DNA from: Seriola aureovittata
Lineage: Eukaryota > Chordata > Actinopteri > Carangiformes > Carangidae
Assembly: GCF_021018895.1 (NCBI RefSeq)
Contig: NC_079382.1
Location: forward strand, 14,641,001 to 14,705,000
DNA: 64,000 nucleotides
Direction of reading: 5' to 3'
Shown: one piece after another, positions 27,290 through 37,400 of the stretch
How the letters are laid out: each line of letters starts with the position of its first letter
Position numbering within the stretch: the stretch's first letter is position 1
Notes under the pieces: model-generated
What the model saw: only the letters and a program-made list of their open reading frames with translations
The model's database searches: none
What the model was told of the DNA's origin: nothing
Made by a program: the position numbers and the translations under genes

Positions 27290-28223
27290 ACAAAAAAGAA
27301 AAAACATGAAATATCACCAGCCTTCACAAGTATAGTCAAATTTCTTCAAAATGTAAAGTATCTTAAAGAAGTGAAACTCATTTTATAATACTTTTTTTTT
27401 TTCCAATCTTTCTCTCAAAAGTCCCCCATCTTTGTGGAAGTGCAATACTAAGGGTCAAGTTATGCTCAAAAAGAACTCGTTTATACAACCTGTTGACCGA
27501 TACAGCTTAAATATGGGGATAACAGTGCGCAGTCATAGTGTTGCACTCAATGGGTGAGCTTGAGAGAGAAGTTCCTGGTTCTGTTCTCAACTCTGCACAG
27601 CTGGCCAATCACCACACGAAATTGGCGTGAATGTCGGATTGTCGTTTTCAGAACCCCCATCTCCCGGCTTCAGAAAGGTTTTGTGGCGGCTGTTCAACCA
27701 CCTGACAATCATTTCTGATGAAGCATCTTAAATTTCGGAAATAGTCTTCTAAGTGATGCCAGGCCTGCCCCGTACAGTCATCCTCGCTCCGTTGACATTA
27801 ATGGAATTGTACTGAAATCATTGTCGGACATGTGCCATTTGATGGACACTTTTATCTGTACATTTTTAAGATGCCTGGCCCCAACTGGAAGTGAACCCTT
27901 GACCCTGGCAGCGCTGCCAGGCCCACTCCACACAGGATCCCATTATTAAAATGACTGTGATATCTGCCTTTTCAACTACAGGCATCAGCTGCTTGCGATG
28001 TAATGTTTCCTAACAGCTGTCGCACTGTCAGGTTGTCTGTGTGAGTGTGTAACAAAGAGAGAGTGATGGCAGCAGGAGTCCCTGTCGGGCCCATGGGACA
28101 GTCGGAGAGGAGCAGACGGTCGTGTCTTTTCACTGGAAACATATGGTGAAACTCAAGTGTGTAATTTACCAAGGACTACGGGTGGCCCCCAAGTAGCGCG
28201 TACACAAATGCGCAAGCGCACGT

Positions 28224-28224
<1 letters not shown>

Positions 28225-28272
<48 letters not shown>
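28225..28272. repeat. (AC)n microsatellite flanked by a duplicated segment
   Basis: About 24 AC units. The segments on either side, about 28158-28192 and 28281-28315, are similar (GTGTAATTTACC, then GGTGGCCC), as if a short unit had duplicated around the repeat. Confidence 0.85.
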
Positions 28273-28274
<2 letters not shown>

Positions 28275-28950
28275 GACAGGGTGTAATTTACCTGGGGCCT
28301 ATGGGTGGCCCAGTATCCCGTTGCACTTGTCATACACACACTGACAGCTCAAACACAGTTCACACTCCCTGGCAGAGACAGAGAGAGTGAAACTAATTTC
28401 CCCAGGCCTGCAGACAGGAGAGTAAGAAATCACACAATGACAGAGATGTTAGAGATCCACACTCTGAGAGGCAGAGAGTGAAGCAGCGTTTAGTGTATTG
28501 GCCCAGTGGAAGACCTCACCCCCAAAATCTCAACCTGTGGGAGTTGCTGTACACCCTGTATCACTTCCTCTCCAATATATCAGCCTGGCTCCTTTTCAAA
28601 GCCGGTGATACCCCCCTCCTCTTAGAGAGAGAGAGATGAAGGTCATGGGAGCACCAGCGAAGGGGAGGAAGACAGATGAGGAGTGTGTCCCTCCCTACAT
28701 TCCTGCGCTGACCTTCATAGTAGTGTGGCACTGTAGCCATCATCGGCCCACCATGCTTTACAGTTGGTTGTTATTGAGGGGTGGGATTATGGGCTCCTAG
28801 AACCTGCATGCCCCTCCCTGATTCCACGGCAACCGTGAATGGAGCGTATCTAGTTTCACATGAGGATTGACAGACAGGCTGTCCCAGACGTTTACAGTTG
28901 GCACTGTTTGAGGTGTCTGTCTGTGAAATGCTGATATGATAGCCTGTCTT

Positions 28951-28981
<31 letters not shown>

Positions 28982-29144
28982 GAGTGTGCGCGCATGTGTG
29001 TGTGTCTGGAAGCGAGAGAGAGACCTGGTGTTTGATCTTCTTTCCCAGCCAAGGGGCTTTAACTTCACTCCAGGTGCAGAGAAGTCAACCTGAGGGCATG
29101 GGAGGTACATACAGTGGAGATCACAACCATGAAGTACTTAACAA

Positions 29145-29158
29145 ACACACACACACAC

Positions 29159-29220
<62 letters not shown>
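29145..29220. repeat. (AC)n microsatellite
   Basis: About 37 CA units with one early AA slip. Confidence 0.96.
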
Positions 29221-29224
<4 letters not shown>

Positions 29225-30095
29225 GACAGAGGCAGGAAGTTTCCGTAAAGCAGTAACCCTGACTAACTTTGTGGTTTAAACGGGTTTACCAGTTCAGTGG
29301 TGTCACCGTGGAATGCTTCTAAAGACTCGGCAACGTGCGGTAGGATAAACATTTCTGTTGCCGCCTCCGCATGCGAACATCAATCAATCCCGAACAGAAA
29401 TACTAGTGAGTGAAAAATGAAAAGGTGAAAGGGCCAGCTGGTTCAGTGGGCAGTGTAATGACAATGTGCAGGACAGGCTCTCAGTCTACTGTACACAGAA
29501 GCAGCTGGAGTTGGTTTTTCGTTGCTGCAGGTCAGGTCTGATTGGGCAGAGAGTAAATTAGGTGGAAAGTCAACAATGGGACTAAAAGTACTGTATGTAA
29601 CACCAGACTGATGGAGTGGGTCAACAGGTGCAGAAGATTTGGCAAAAAATAATCAGACAGCCATTAGCTCCACCCAATAAACCTGACAATTGCTGTGTAC
29701 TGGCGTTAAAAGCTTTCCTCCACTCCATGGCCTTAAATGTAACTGGAATAATCACTCTCTTTACTCCACCGTATCTCCACACAGGGAATCTGTGTGGTCC
29801 GTAATGAGCTCAGTAAACATCTGCTACTCCTGTATTAGAGACCATTTTCTCCACATCTCATCCTGTAATATGGAGAAATTAGAGTGCAGGGATTCATTCA
29901 GCGTGTTTATACACACACACACACATTCACAGAGAGCAGACATAACATAAGGAGTCCAAGTGTTTTTATACTACCCAACTGACGCTCTAACATACCATCT
30001 TAACACCACAATTTTCCATCCACAACAGTAAAACACTACCGGGTGTCCTTGGTCCTTTTTTTTTTCTTCTTTTTTTTCTTAAAGTGCAGGGTACT

Positions 30096-30249
30096 AGGGC
30101 CTGCTCCAAAAAGCAGATTTACTGATTTATTTTGAAATCTTTACTTGGTTAAACCTAGAAGCCCCTTAAATCTAGAACATGGACTGATAGAAAAAGACCA
30201 GTTTTAAACATTAAAACTCAGTTAACCTGCTTTTGGATAACAGGCCTCT
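30096..30249. mobile_element. Short MITE-like inverted-repeat element
   Basis: The left end AGGGCCTGCTCCAAAAAGCA pairs with the right end TGCTTTTGGATAACAGGCCT as imperfect inverted repeats around a 110-base core rich in GTTTAA / TTAAAC words. No coding capacity. It lies about 200 bases beyond the inferred end of mrpl19. Family not identified. Confidence 0.6.
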
Positions 30250-30466
30250 CATCACTTGTTTTGCTGAAATAATACGTCTCTGTTTATTCAGCGCGGCAGG
30301 AATTTCCCTCAAAACACTGTAACAGACAACACAACAAAGGATGTTATGCAACTGCTGATGGCTGCAATATATATAGAGAGATAGCGCCATCTAGTGTCAG
30401 GACGCCAGCCAAAAAAGCAAATCAAGAGAACATAATGCAATTCCATAGTTGGGAGGTTTAACATCG

Positions 30467-30472
30467 TTTATT
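30467..30472 (-). terminator. Candidate mrpl19 polyadenylation signal AATAAA
   Basis: On the minus strand the hexamer AATAAA (plus-strand TTTATT) occurs 313 bases after the mrpl19 stop codon. It would define a 3' UTR of about 330 bases ending near 30450. I saw no better hexamer between the stop and this point, but the cleavage site is inferred. Confidence 0.6.
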
Positions 30473-30784
30473 ATAGAAACCACTTAATATCTGCAAAATG
30501 TCGTATGTCACACCTAAGGCTGGGGACTAATGAAAGCACTCATACTGTACAGCAGACTGATGGATAAGACAAAACGAAGAAGGCATGACTCCTTAGAACA
30601 CAATATCCATTTCAATATTGGCCCCTCCTTATATACACTTGTATGGCTGTGGTTAACATCTGGATGAACTTCCTGCAGAGTGAACTTCCACATCCATGCA
30701 AATCTCCAGACTCCAGTCATTTCCCATTCTTGTGTTGACGGTTAAACTGAAGAATCTTTGCGCATCACTTTAGGAGGCTCTTCC

Positions 30785-31000
30785 TCACTTTCTCATCTCC
30801 TGCATGACCTCACTGAGGATCTGCTCCTCCAGTTTGGACGTGTCGTACTCCTTCAGCATGTCGTACTCCTGCCAAGGCTGTGCCCACTTCTGGGCGTGCT
30901 CCATCTGCTCAGGGCTCAGGTCGAAGCGGATGCCCTGGATGTTGAACCTGGGTCGTTCCCAGCGTTTTGACCATGGTTTTGGCCGCATCCTTACTTTCAT
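30785..31000 (-). CDS. mrpl19: mrpl19 coding exon 6 (terminal)
   Basis: Terminal coding exon: 71 residues and the stop codon. The acceptor is catttaccag directly before an in-frame ATG codon that is internal (residue 213), not a start. It contains the mitochondrial-specific C-terminal extension, with [20 protein letters not shown] and the [21 protein letters not shown] helix. Confidence 0.96.
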   Translation of the reverse strand: MKVRMRPKPWSKRWERPRFNIQGIRFDLSPEQMEHAQKWAQPWQEYDMLKEYDTSKLEEQILSEVMQEMRK

Positions 31001-33198
31001 CTGGTAAATGGACAGAGATGCTCGATCATTTTACATCAAAAGATTCTTTATTTTCTTCACATTAAATCTACTTTTATTCCTTTAGAAAACAATGCCTAAC
31101 AGATTTTTTTTTTAAGTAACTGGAGCAAGGCACCAACACTGTAATGGTTAGGGTTTAAGCACAAGTGATACTACGTGGCTTTTTAGATTAAAGAATAAAA
31201 ATACATTTACATAAAAGCCTATATTTTACATCACTAATATTAGTAATTAAAATAATCAAAATAGAATTTACAGTAATTTAGGAAGCCTGATTTAAACCAG
31301 CTCTTTTCTTTGTAAATATATTATCAGGGTTGATCTTGAAGCTGTCGCACCTTGTTGACAGGAACCTCTCCAGTAGAGGAGAAGGGCACAGGATTCATGT
31401 CCGGGTCCACAGTGCTGTACTCGGGCAGAGCATCTCTCAGATACATCAGGTTGTCATCCAGCCTTTTTTCCAGCTTCAGCACCTCAATATTCTGGATACG
31501 AGGACTATACATCTCATAGCAAATCTCCACACCTGCGCCACACGGATAGTTACATCTTTAAAACAGGTGTTTTACCTGAAGGACACTTCATTCACTTCTT
31601 ACATGTAAAGAAACTCTAGATGGGGAAAGTGAATGAACAAGCCTTTCCTCTTCCGTAATCAAGCTACCACTGAACACTAAAGTAGAGATATTCTTAGTTT
31701 CCATTCTCAGTTAAATAATTGTATTTGTATTTATACTTCTGCCAATAGTATGTTCCTCAGTTTTTCAGTAATGTTATCTACCAGCCCTTCCTGCATCTAA
31801 ATAACTTCTATTGCACTTTGAAAATTTTGAAGTGCATTTTTAAGCCTTTAAGCTTGAAATAGTTGCAAATGCAAAGGGAAAATTTATTACTCTCTTTTTC
31901 TAAAAGAAAATTCTGTACCCTAAAACCAGATACAAGTATGTAAGGAACGGGACAGACCGACATAACAATCAACGGTAAAATAATTTATCATTTATAATAG
32001 TATGAGAAAATTTTGGTAAAATTTCAGTACTTCAAAAACTAAATAAACCTCACCTTGATTTTCAATGATGTTCCTTAGGACAAATGTGGCGCCCAGCCCC
32101 TTTCCACCCCTCTGGATACAAATTCCGACAAAGCGGTTAGTTTTCCCACTTGCATTAGGATCAGCCATGGTCACTGCCAGGATACTCCCTGGAAGTGATC
32201 AACAATAATTAGCACAATTGAAATTATGATATAAAGTTTAATCTTTATACATACAGTATTTGTAAGAGCACTTTTTCTATTTTTTTTTGTAAATATTAAC
32301 TCAAACGGAGGTTAGACTGTACCAATAGGGGCAGACAACAACTATGATAATGTGGCCTCTTCTCTAACACCATGTTAGCAGCAGTGCTTACAATTATAGT
32401 CTCAGATATTCTACCTAAGGCTACAGAGTGAGGTGCAGTATTTAAACTTGGAGGAGGTGGAAGCATAAATTATGTTCCCTGGGTGAAATAATTCAAACTG
32501 TTATCTTCTTTCCCTCACCTTGCTGTGGGAAGATACCTGACCATTTTGTTTCTTACCTGCGTAGAATTCAGGGATGTTGAGCACTTTCCTCCTGCGGATC
32601 ATGTCTTTCCTCTCAATGGAAAACTTTAAAGGGTCTGTTCTTTGTCGCGGAGGGATGAACTCTGGGCTCAGAAACCTGGGAGGCAGAGACGACCGGGACA
32701 ACACATTACAAACCTTACTTCACCCAGCCTGTATCGGCGGTACCTTTCTGTTTTCACAAAGAAACATCATACTTTCGCTGAGACGCCGGGGTTTGTGTTT
32801 TATCTACGATGTCAGGTTTAGATGGAGGAGTGAATTTGGATGGCTCGTTGTTAGTCCCCGATGCAGGACGGCACAGGGACGTGGACAAAAACCCTGAAAA
32901 CAACAAGATACCATTTTATAGACATACATCGCACACATTTGTACAGATAAGGTAAGCCTGTGTTGATCACTATAAGGTTAAGAAACGATAGCTTACAGTC
33001 TATCGTTAGCTTCTTAGCACACATAGCGGATGTACATTAGAAGTTCTACACCTTTTTGCAGCATGCCATCAAACTGTAAAGTATAATGGGGAAAATGGGA
33101 GTTTGTTCAGTTTACTTACGTTCATTTTGGAGCTGGAGGTTTCGTAAAAACCTCAGGGAAAAGATACACTTGTCGAGCCCTTTGACGCAGGCTGCCAT
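30785..33198 (-). CDS. mrpl19: Mitochondrial ribosomal protein L19 (bL19m), complete six-exon gene
   Basis: Nuclear-encoded protein of the mitochondrial ribosome large subunit, homologous to bacterial L19, acting in the matrix in translation. Coding exons in transcript order are 33198-33120, 32893-32773, 32675-32557, 32188-32054, 31532-31351 and 31000-30785. All junctions are GT-AG, and the phases add up to 852 nt (283 residues plus stop), close to the roughly 292 of human MRPL19. Residues 1-40 are basic and hydrophobic (starting [10 protein letters not shown]), as expected for a mitochondrial targeting peptide. The conserved core begins at FLSPEFIPP (68-76) and continues with RTDPLKF (79-85), NIPEFYAGS (100-108), ADPNASGK (115-122), [15 protein letters not shown] (128-142), [22 protein letters not shown] (171-192) and the C-terminal [11 protein letters not shown] recognised these from the vertebrate family. 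No frameshift or premature stop is seen, so the gene appears functional. Confidence 0.96.
31351..31532 (-). CDS. mrpl19: mrpl19 coding exon 5
   Basis: A 182-nt exon encoding residues 152-212. Acceptor is gtggcgcag; the donor follows VPVNK at gtgcga. It carries [20 protein letters not shown] and [19 protein letters not shown], the strongest blocks for assigning the family. It ends in phase 0. Confidence 0.96.
32054..32188 (-). CDS. mrpl19: mrpl19 coding exon 4
   Basis: A 135-nt exon encoding residues 107-151 plus one base. Acceptor is cacttccag, donor is G|gtgagg. It contains [15 protein letters not shown] and [19 protein letters not shown], the SH3-like L19 fold with the conserved glycine-rich loop. 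Confidence 0.96.
32557..32675 (-). CDS. mrpl19: mrpl19 coding exon 3
   Basis: A 119-nt exon encoding residues 67-106 plus one base. Acceptor is cctcccag, donor is G|gtaaga. It carries the highly conserved [18 protein letters not shown] block followed by [20 protein letters not shown], which leads into the L19 core. Confidence 0.95.
32773..32893 (-). CDS. mrpl19: mrpl19 coding exon 2
   Basis: A 121-nt exon with acceptor ttgttttcag and donor gtatga, encoding residues 27-66 plus two bases of codon 67. It carries the end of the presequence ([12 protein letters not shown]) and the linker [17 protein letters not shown], which matches the PPPKPVIVDK-type segment of the mammalian protein. The presequence is poorly conserved, so this exon rests on splice phase plus the KPDIVDK match. 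Confidence 0.9.
33120..33198 (-). CDS. mrpl19: mrpl19 coding exon 1
   Basis: Encodes residues 1-26 plus the first base of codon 27, the start of the presumed mitochondrial presequence. The ATG at 33198 is followed by [20 protein letters not shown], rich in basic and hydrophobic residues with a single acidic one. The exon ends at the donor C|gtaagt. Joining to exon 2 makes an Arg codon and keeps the frame open. An ATG further upstream in another frame (33322) overlaps this exon but leads only to an unrelated short frame. Confidence 0.9.
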
Positions 33199-34293
33199 GT
33201 CTGACCTTCTGTTGTCGCGTGTGAGCTTGTACGGAAGCCGAGCAGAGCAAACGTATTTGAAACGCGATTTGTCCGAATCTATAGTTTAACGAGTTGTCCA
33301 CAAGATGGCGCAACTGTTCCATCGGTGGTTTTAGGCATAGACTAAAAGGTTCTAGGTAATCTCATTTGGTCCTATGTCAAGTTCACAACTGCGAGCACAC
33401 AACATGCTTACACACACACACACAAAAAAAAAAAATTAATTAAATTAAATATTCGACTTATTAAGAAACCAATATAACAGCCATTGCCAACCTACCTGAT
33501 TTACACTTGATCATGGCCTGTAATTGCCTTCACCATGATGCATGCTTTTAATTAATAAGCAAAGGGCAGAGCAGAGCCACTGCTTTGATGAGTTAATGAT
33601 GATGATGATGATGGATGATGAAAAAATGTTAATGCTGTTAAAAAAATTAATTTAATTTAATTTATTTTTTATGTGTTATATTGATCCTCAAAGGAATACA
33701 TGTGAGATGAGATAAATGAAGTGAAAAAAAGTAGCCTCTGAAAATAGTGTTATAGAAGTATAATGTAGAATAATATGAAGATACTCAAGTACAAATACAT
33801 CAAATGTGTAGCCTACTTAAATAGCTACATCGCTTGATTACATTGATTCCAGCACTGAGAATCATTGGGTTAAACCAAAACGGTCTGTGTTACACTAAAG
33901 CATATCATTTCCTAGAGGTCAGAGACGGCACACAAAGGCCTCCTGGTGCATTATAAACTAATTTCAGTGAGATATTTTGCCCCTGTACGCGCGTGCGTGT
34001 GTGTGTGTGACAGGGAACTCTGAACTTTTGAGACCATGCAGGGGAGCGTCGGTCCTACAGGTGGGCTGCCTCCACAGCACAACATAACACGCAGTTACAA
34101 ATACACTGTGCGAGAGAGCGAGAGAGAGAGAGCGAGAGAGAGAGAGCGCGGTGCACGGCTCCAGCCCAAAGGAACCTCGATCCCAGTGTCACAGCAGTGT
34201 GGTGGGAGGATGAGGGGGAAGACCAGAGACAAGATGGGACCGCACATCTCCTGCATGCGACGCAGAAGCTGAAACTCAACTCAACTCAACTCA
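33199..34293. promoter_or_regulatory. Candidate bidirectional promoter between mrpl19 and eva1c
   Basis: The two genes diverge from this 1.1-kb interval. Near mrpl19 are CGGAAG at 33232-33237 (ETS/GABP type) and CAAGATGGCG at 33301-33310 (YY1 type), both common in TATA-less promoters of nuclear genes for mitochondrial proteins. The middle (33410-33840) is AT-rich with a (GAT)n run near 33596-33617 and no clear motif. The eva1c side holds a (GA)n tract near 34109-34148 and an (AACTC)x4 repeat at 34273-34292 just before its ATG. No TATA box at a sensible distance was seen. Activity in both directions is inferred from geometry alone. Confidence 0.55.
34036..34272 (+). other. Leader open frame upstream of eva1c
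   Basis: A 78-codon open frame runs through the (GA)n tract, giving an Arg/Glu repeat of the RERERARER kind, and stops at TGA 34270-34272, 21 bases before the first eva1c ATG and in the same frame. If the transcript starts upstream of 34036, this would be an upstream ORF that could lower translation of eva1c. Its residues resemble no protein I know, and the repeat alone could explain its openness. Confidence 0.3.
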
Positions 34294-34477
34294 ATGCTGC
34301 AGCAGCTGCTGTTTCTGTTGGACTTTCTAAATGCTACGGAGAGACTCAAAAACTCTGAGGCTTCAAGGATGTTCTTCTCAGATGGGACTCTCTCAGCCGT
34401 CAGTAATGCGCTCCTGTTGGGAATAACGTGTCTGACCGTCCTCTGCGACTTCACCAAGGGCTCCTCAGACTTTTCAG
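34294..34477 (+). CDS. eva1c: eva1c coding exon 1
   Basis: Encodes residues 1-61 plus one base, ending in DFTKGSSDFS, and splices to exon 2 to give DFSGYL as in mammalian EVA1C. The donor gttggg is unusual but keeps GT. An in-frame TGA at 34270-34272 rules out an earlier start in this frame. The first ATG (34294) has a weak context (T at -3). A second in-frame ATG at 34369 (Met26) has A at -3 and would put the hydrophobic run ALLLGITCLTVLC at residues 14-26, better placed for a signal peptide, so the true start is uncertain. Confidence 0.8.
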
Positions 34478-37400
34478 GTTGGGAATAATGATGATGTGTT
34501 CACGTTTTTGTTGACAGAAATCAACGTAAACATGTTTTCCTGGCAGTCAACAGCATGCTCGGCACTTGTTTTATTCTGACGTAAGTTATCTGCGCTTATG
34601 CTTCTTTCCATTGAACGCTTGAGGAATATAGGCTTCTATTCGCGCCCTATAGGAGGTGAAATACAAGCAGGATAAGTAATTACGCATGCTTGAAACTGTT
34701 GAGCACGAATCCCCCCACCCAACCCCCCTAAACAACTATAAGCAGTGATTTCAAACTTGTCCTCTCAGGACGACCCGTGCCTCTGGCGTGCTGCAGCATG
34801 CACACTCAAATGTTTGCTTCATAAACCGACCCAACGCAACTTAAACATGCGGAAAAGACCCGCATTGCGCTTATCTTTGGGCCAATTCTGACACAGTTTG
34901 AGGAGAGTGACCCACATAGGCCACTTCAAACGACAGGTCCCCCCCCCCCCCCTTTACTAAAGCCATCTTGCTATAGGGATTCAGGGCATGGTTTATCACT
35001 TCAGCATAGCTCTGCAACACATATCCCCATTGATGCAACGGAGATAAATGGGATAGTGTGGTTAATGTGTTACTCGATGGGAACTATTGTCTGGACCAAG
35101 CGCTGTCCTTTGCTACAGATTTACAGCACGGAGAAGAAAGCCAATGCCGCCTTTTATGATTTTTATGCGCTTCATATTCAATCAGTTGGAAACGTAAAGT
35201 CAATACAAGGCTGGGACCTGCCAATTACTTGAGGTTTATGTGCACTCCGGTGTGACGGAATCTGGAGGCTTTTATGTCTTCCAAGAAAGGCCGTGCATAT
35301 TACTAAACTAATGAGTTATTCTGTGTTGCATTATAGGCTATTGCGCTGTGCTGAGCCCAAGGCAAGCCTGCAGGTTTTGTTTACAGTGCCATAAAACAGG
35401 AAGGGAGCTTTGTGTCGGTGTTAATTGGCCTCTAATGGGTCTAATGGTTGGAAACGAGCAGACTAAAACACTGTCGGGAAAAAGGTGCTATAGAGCAGAT
35501 GTATGTAACATGCCCTCTGTGTATGTGACTGTGTGTGCATGTGTCCATGTTGCTGCCTAATGAGCTGCTTAAGATTATGGTGTAGTGAAGGCTGTTAACA
35601 AGGTTTCATTTCTGTAATTGCCATGCTCCGGTGAGTGGTTGTTGGTTATGCCATAAATAATACAACCAAGTAGCTCAAATGGTGGTTAATTAAGCAAGAA
35701 GGGAAAAACCATAAGACCATCTGATTCCAGATTTCCGCTGCCTGGAGCAGGTTTGCCAATACCCCCGGCTTAGGCGTGATTCTGCAAATATAGTGCCATA
35801 GGGAGAAGTTAATTTGTTGAAATTTCCGCTTTGGTTCGGCATTTCTTTGCCCTGAAACTTTCTCTCTGGACTTCCCAGTGGTCCCTTCACTCCCTAAGGT
35901 GAAGCGGAGGAAACACTGCTGTCATGTTGAGTTCTTCTTTTGGACCCTAATATCAGTTTTATCTATAAGCCCTGCAGGGACACCGATGTCGAGCCCCCAG
36001 ATGCAATTTTGTTTGCTCATCAGGGACACTGCTCTGCGCAATGCTGACCAAGCATCCCTGTGAATGAAATGAGAATGGGGACTTCCTCAGAATACCTGCA
36101 GGACAAAGAAATCCTTCAGTCTTCACATTCTTCACTAGCTGGAGTCTCCCTGGAGACTGAGAGGAGCTCTTTGATTGACAGGTGCTGCCAGGCCTGCAGG
36201 GTGACAGAAGTGGTAGGTTCAGATCTAACATCTGTCACTCAGACCTCTATCAGTTGAATTAGTGATGGCGGACAAGCTGGTCACATCAATGGACCTCGGT
36301 CACTATGGCGAATTAACCCGGTGGAGCCAACTGTTTGACCTCCAAAGGAATATCTATGGCAGCAAAAGTTGATTTGACTTGATCACGGCCCATTTTTGGT
36401 TCATCTGTGTCAATCTGTGTGTTTTGCATTTGGATCATTTGTCGACAACTGGGAGTAATGGCAGTTTCGTGTTTCGTCAGCAGCTTTCAGCTCGCTGCTG
36501 AAATGGAAACAAACTATGTTGGAGGGTAATTTAATTCTGTCTCTCTCCCTGTTATCATCCTCTATTATACAGCTGCCTGAACGGCTAATTAGAGGTGAGG
36601 AGTGAGCCAAGCAACACTTAAGAGCCCCTAGGCTAACAGAGGTAGCAAGGAAGCTAATTAATGCTCTTTATCTTACAATTTTTTTAGCACTTTTCTAAAC
36701 TGAAAATTGAAAAGAACTGAATATACAGCCTTATTGTCTGCTCTCCTTACTGCTTGTGCTTAGGTTTACTCATGCGAGGAGCTCTCGGTTTGTACCATAA
36801 CTGTTTTTTATTGGTCATCTAGCCATCCAAAGCAAACCATTCATTATACCAGAATATCATGCTTCTTCCTCCTGCGGCACATATACATACACTGCACAGC
36901 ATCACATTTTTTTTTAAACATGGAAATAACGGAGGTGAAACGATTAATTGATTAATTTAAATGTATTGGCAGGAAAATAAATTGTGTCATTTTATATGCA
37001 GCAGTACTGAGCTCCTCAGTTGTGGGGATGTGCTGCTTTTCTTTGTCTTCAGTGATAGGAAACTGAGGGTCTGTGGGTTTTTGACTGTAGGTTGAACAAC
37101 AAAAGCAATTTGAAGGAATCACCATGGCATCTTAAGAGATTGTGATCTCCACTGTTTTCTGAAATTTTACCCACAAAAGGATGAATCAAGAAAATAATCT
37201 TCAGAGTAATCGATAATGAAAAAAATTGGTAGTTGCAACCTAACATTGAGCTCATATCCAAGACCATGAATCTGATTTGTTTTAATGTCTTTCCGCTTGT
37301 CTATCCTGTTGCATGCTGTCACCAGCTGACACAGACAACAGATTATCGTTTTCGTTAACACGTGGTAGCTGTGCAGGGACAGGGAAATGATGCATGCTGG

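Larger units (their letters stand above)
27290..30466. other. Intergenic, no gene seen
   Basis: Contains two CA microsatellites, a GT tract at 28957-28983, a short inverted-repeat element (30096-30249) and the unit duplicated around the first CA tract. No exon-like homology was recognised. The mrpl19 transcript is inferred to end at the right edge. Confidence 0.4.

Noticed and set aside
30804..31007. Plus-strand frames opposite the last mrpl19 exon
   Set aside because: They are antisense shadows of a well-supported coding exon.
33122..33322. Minus-strand 66-codon frame overlapping mrpl19 exon 1
   Set aside because: It is in a different frame from the spliced mrpl19 protein and runs into the intron; the exon 1 frame with a presequence splices correctly instead.
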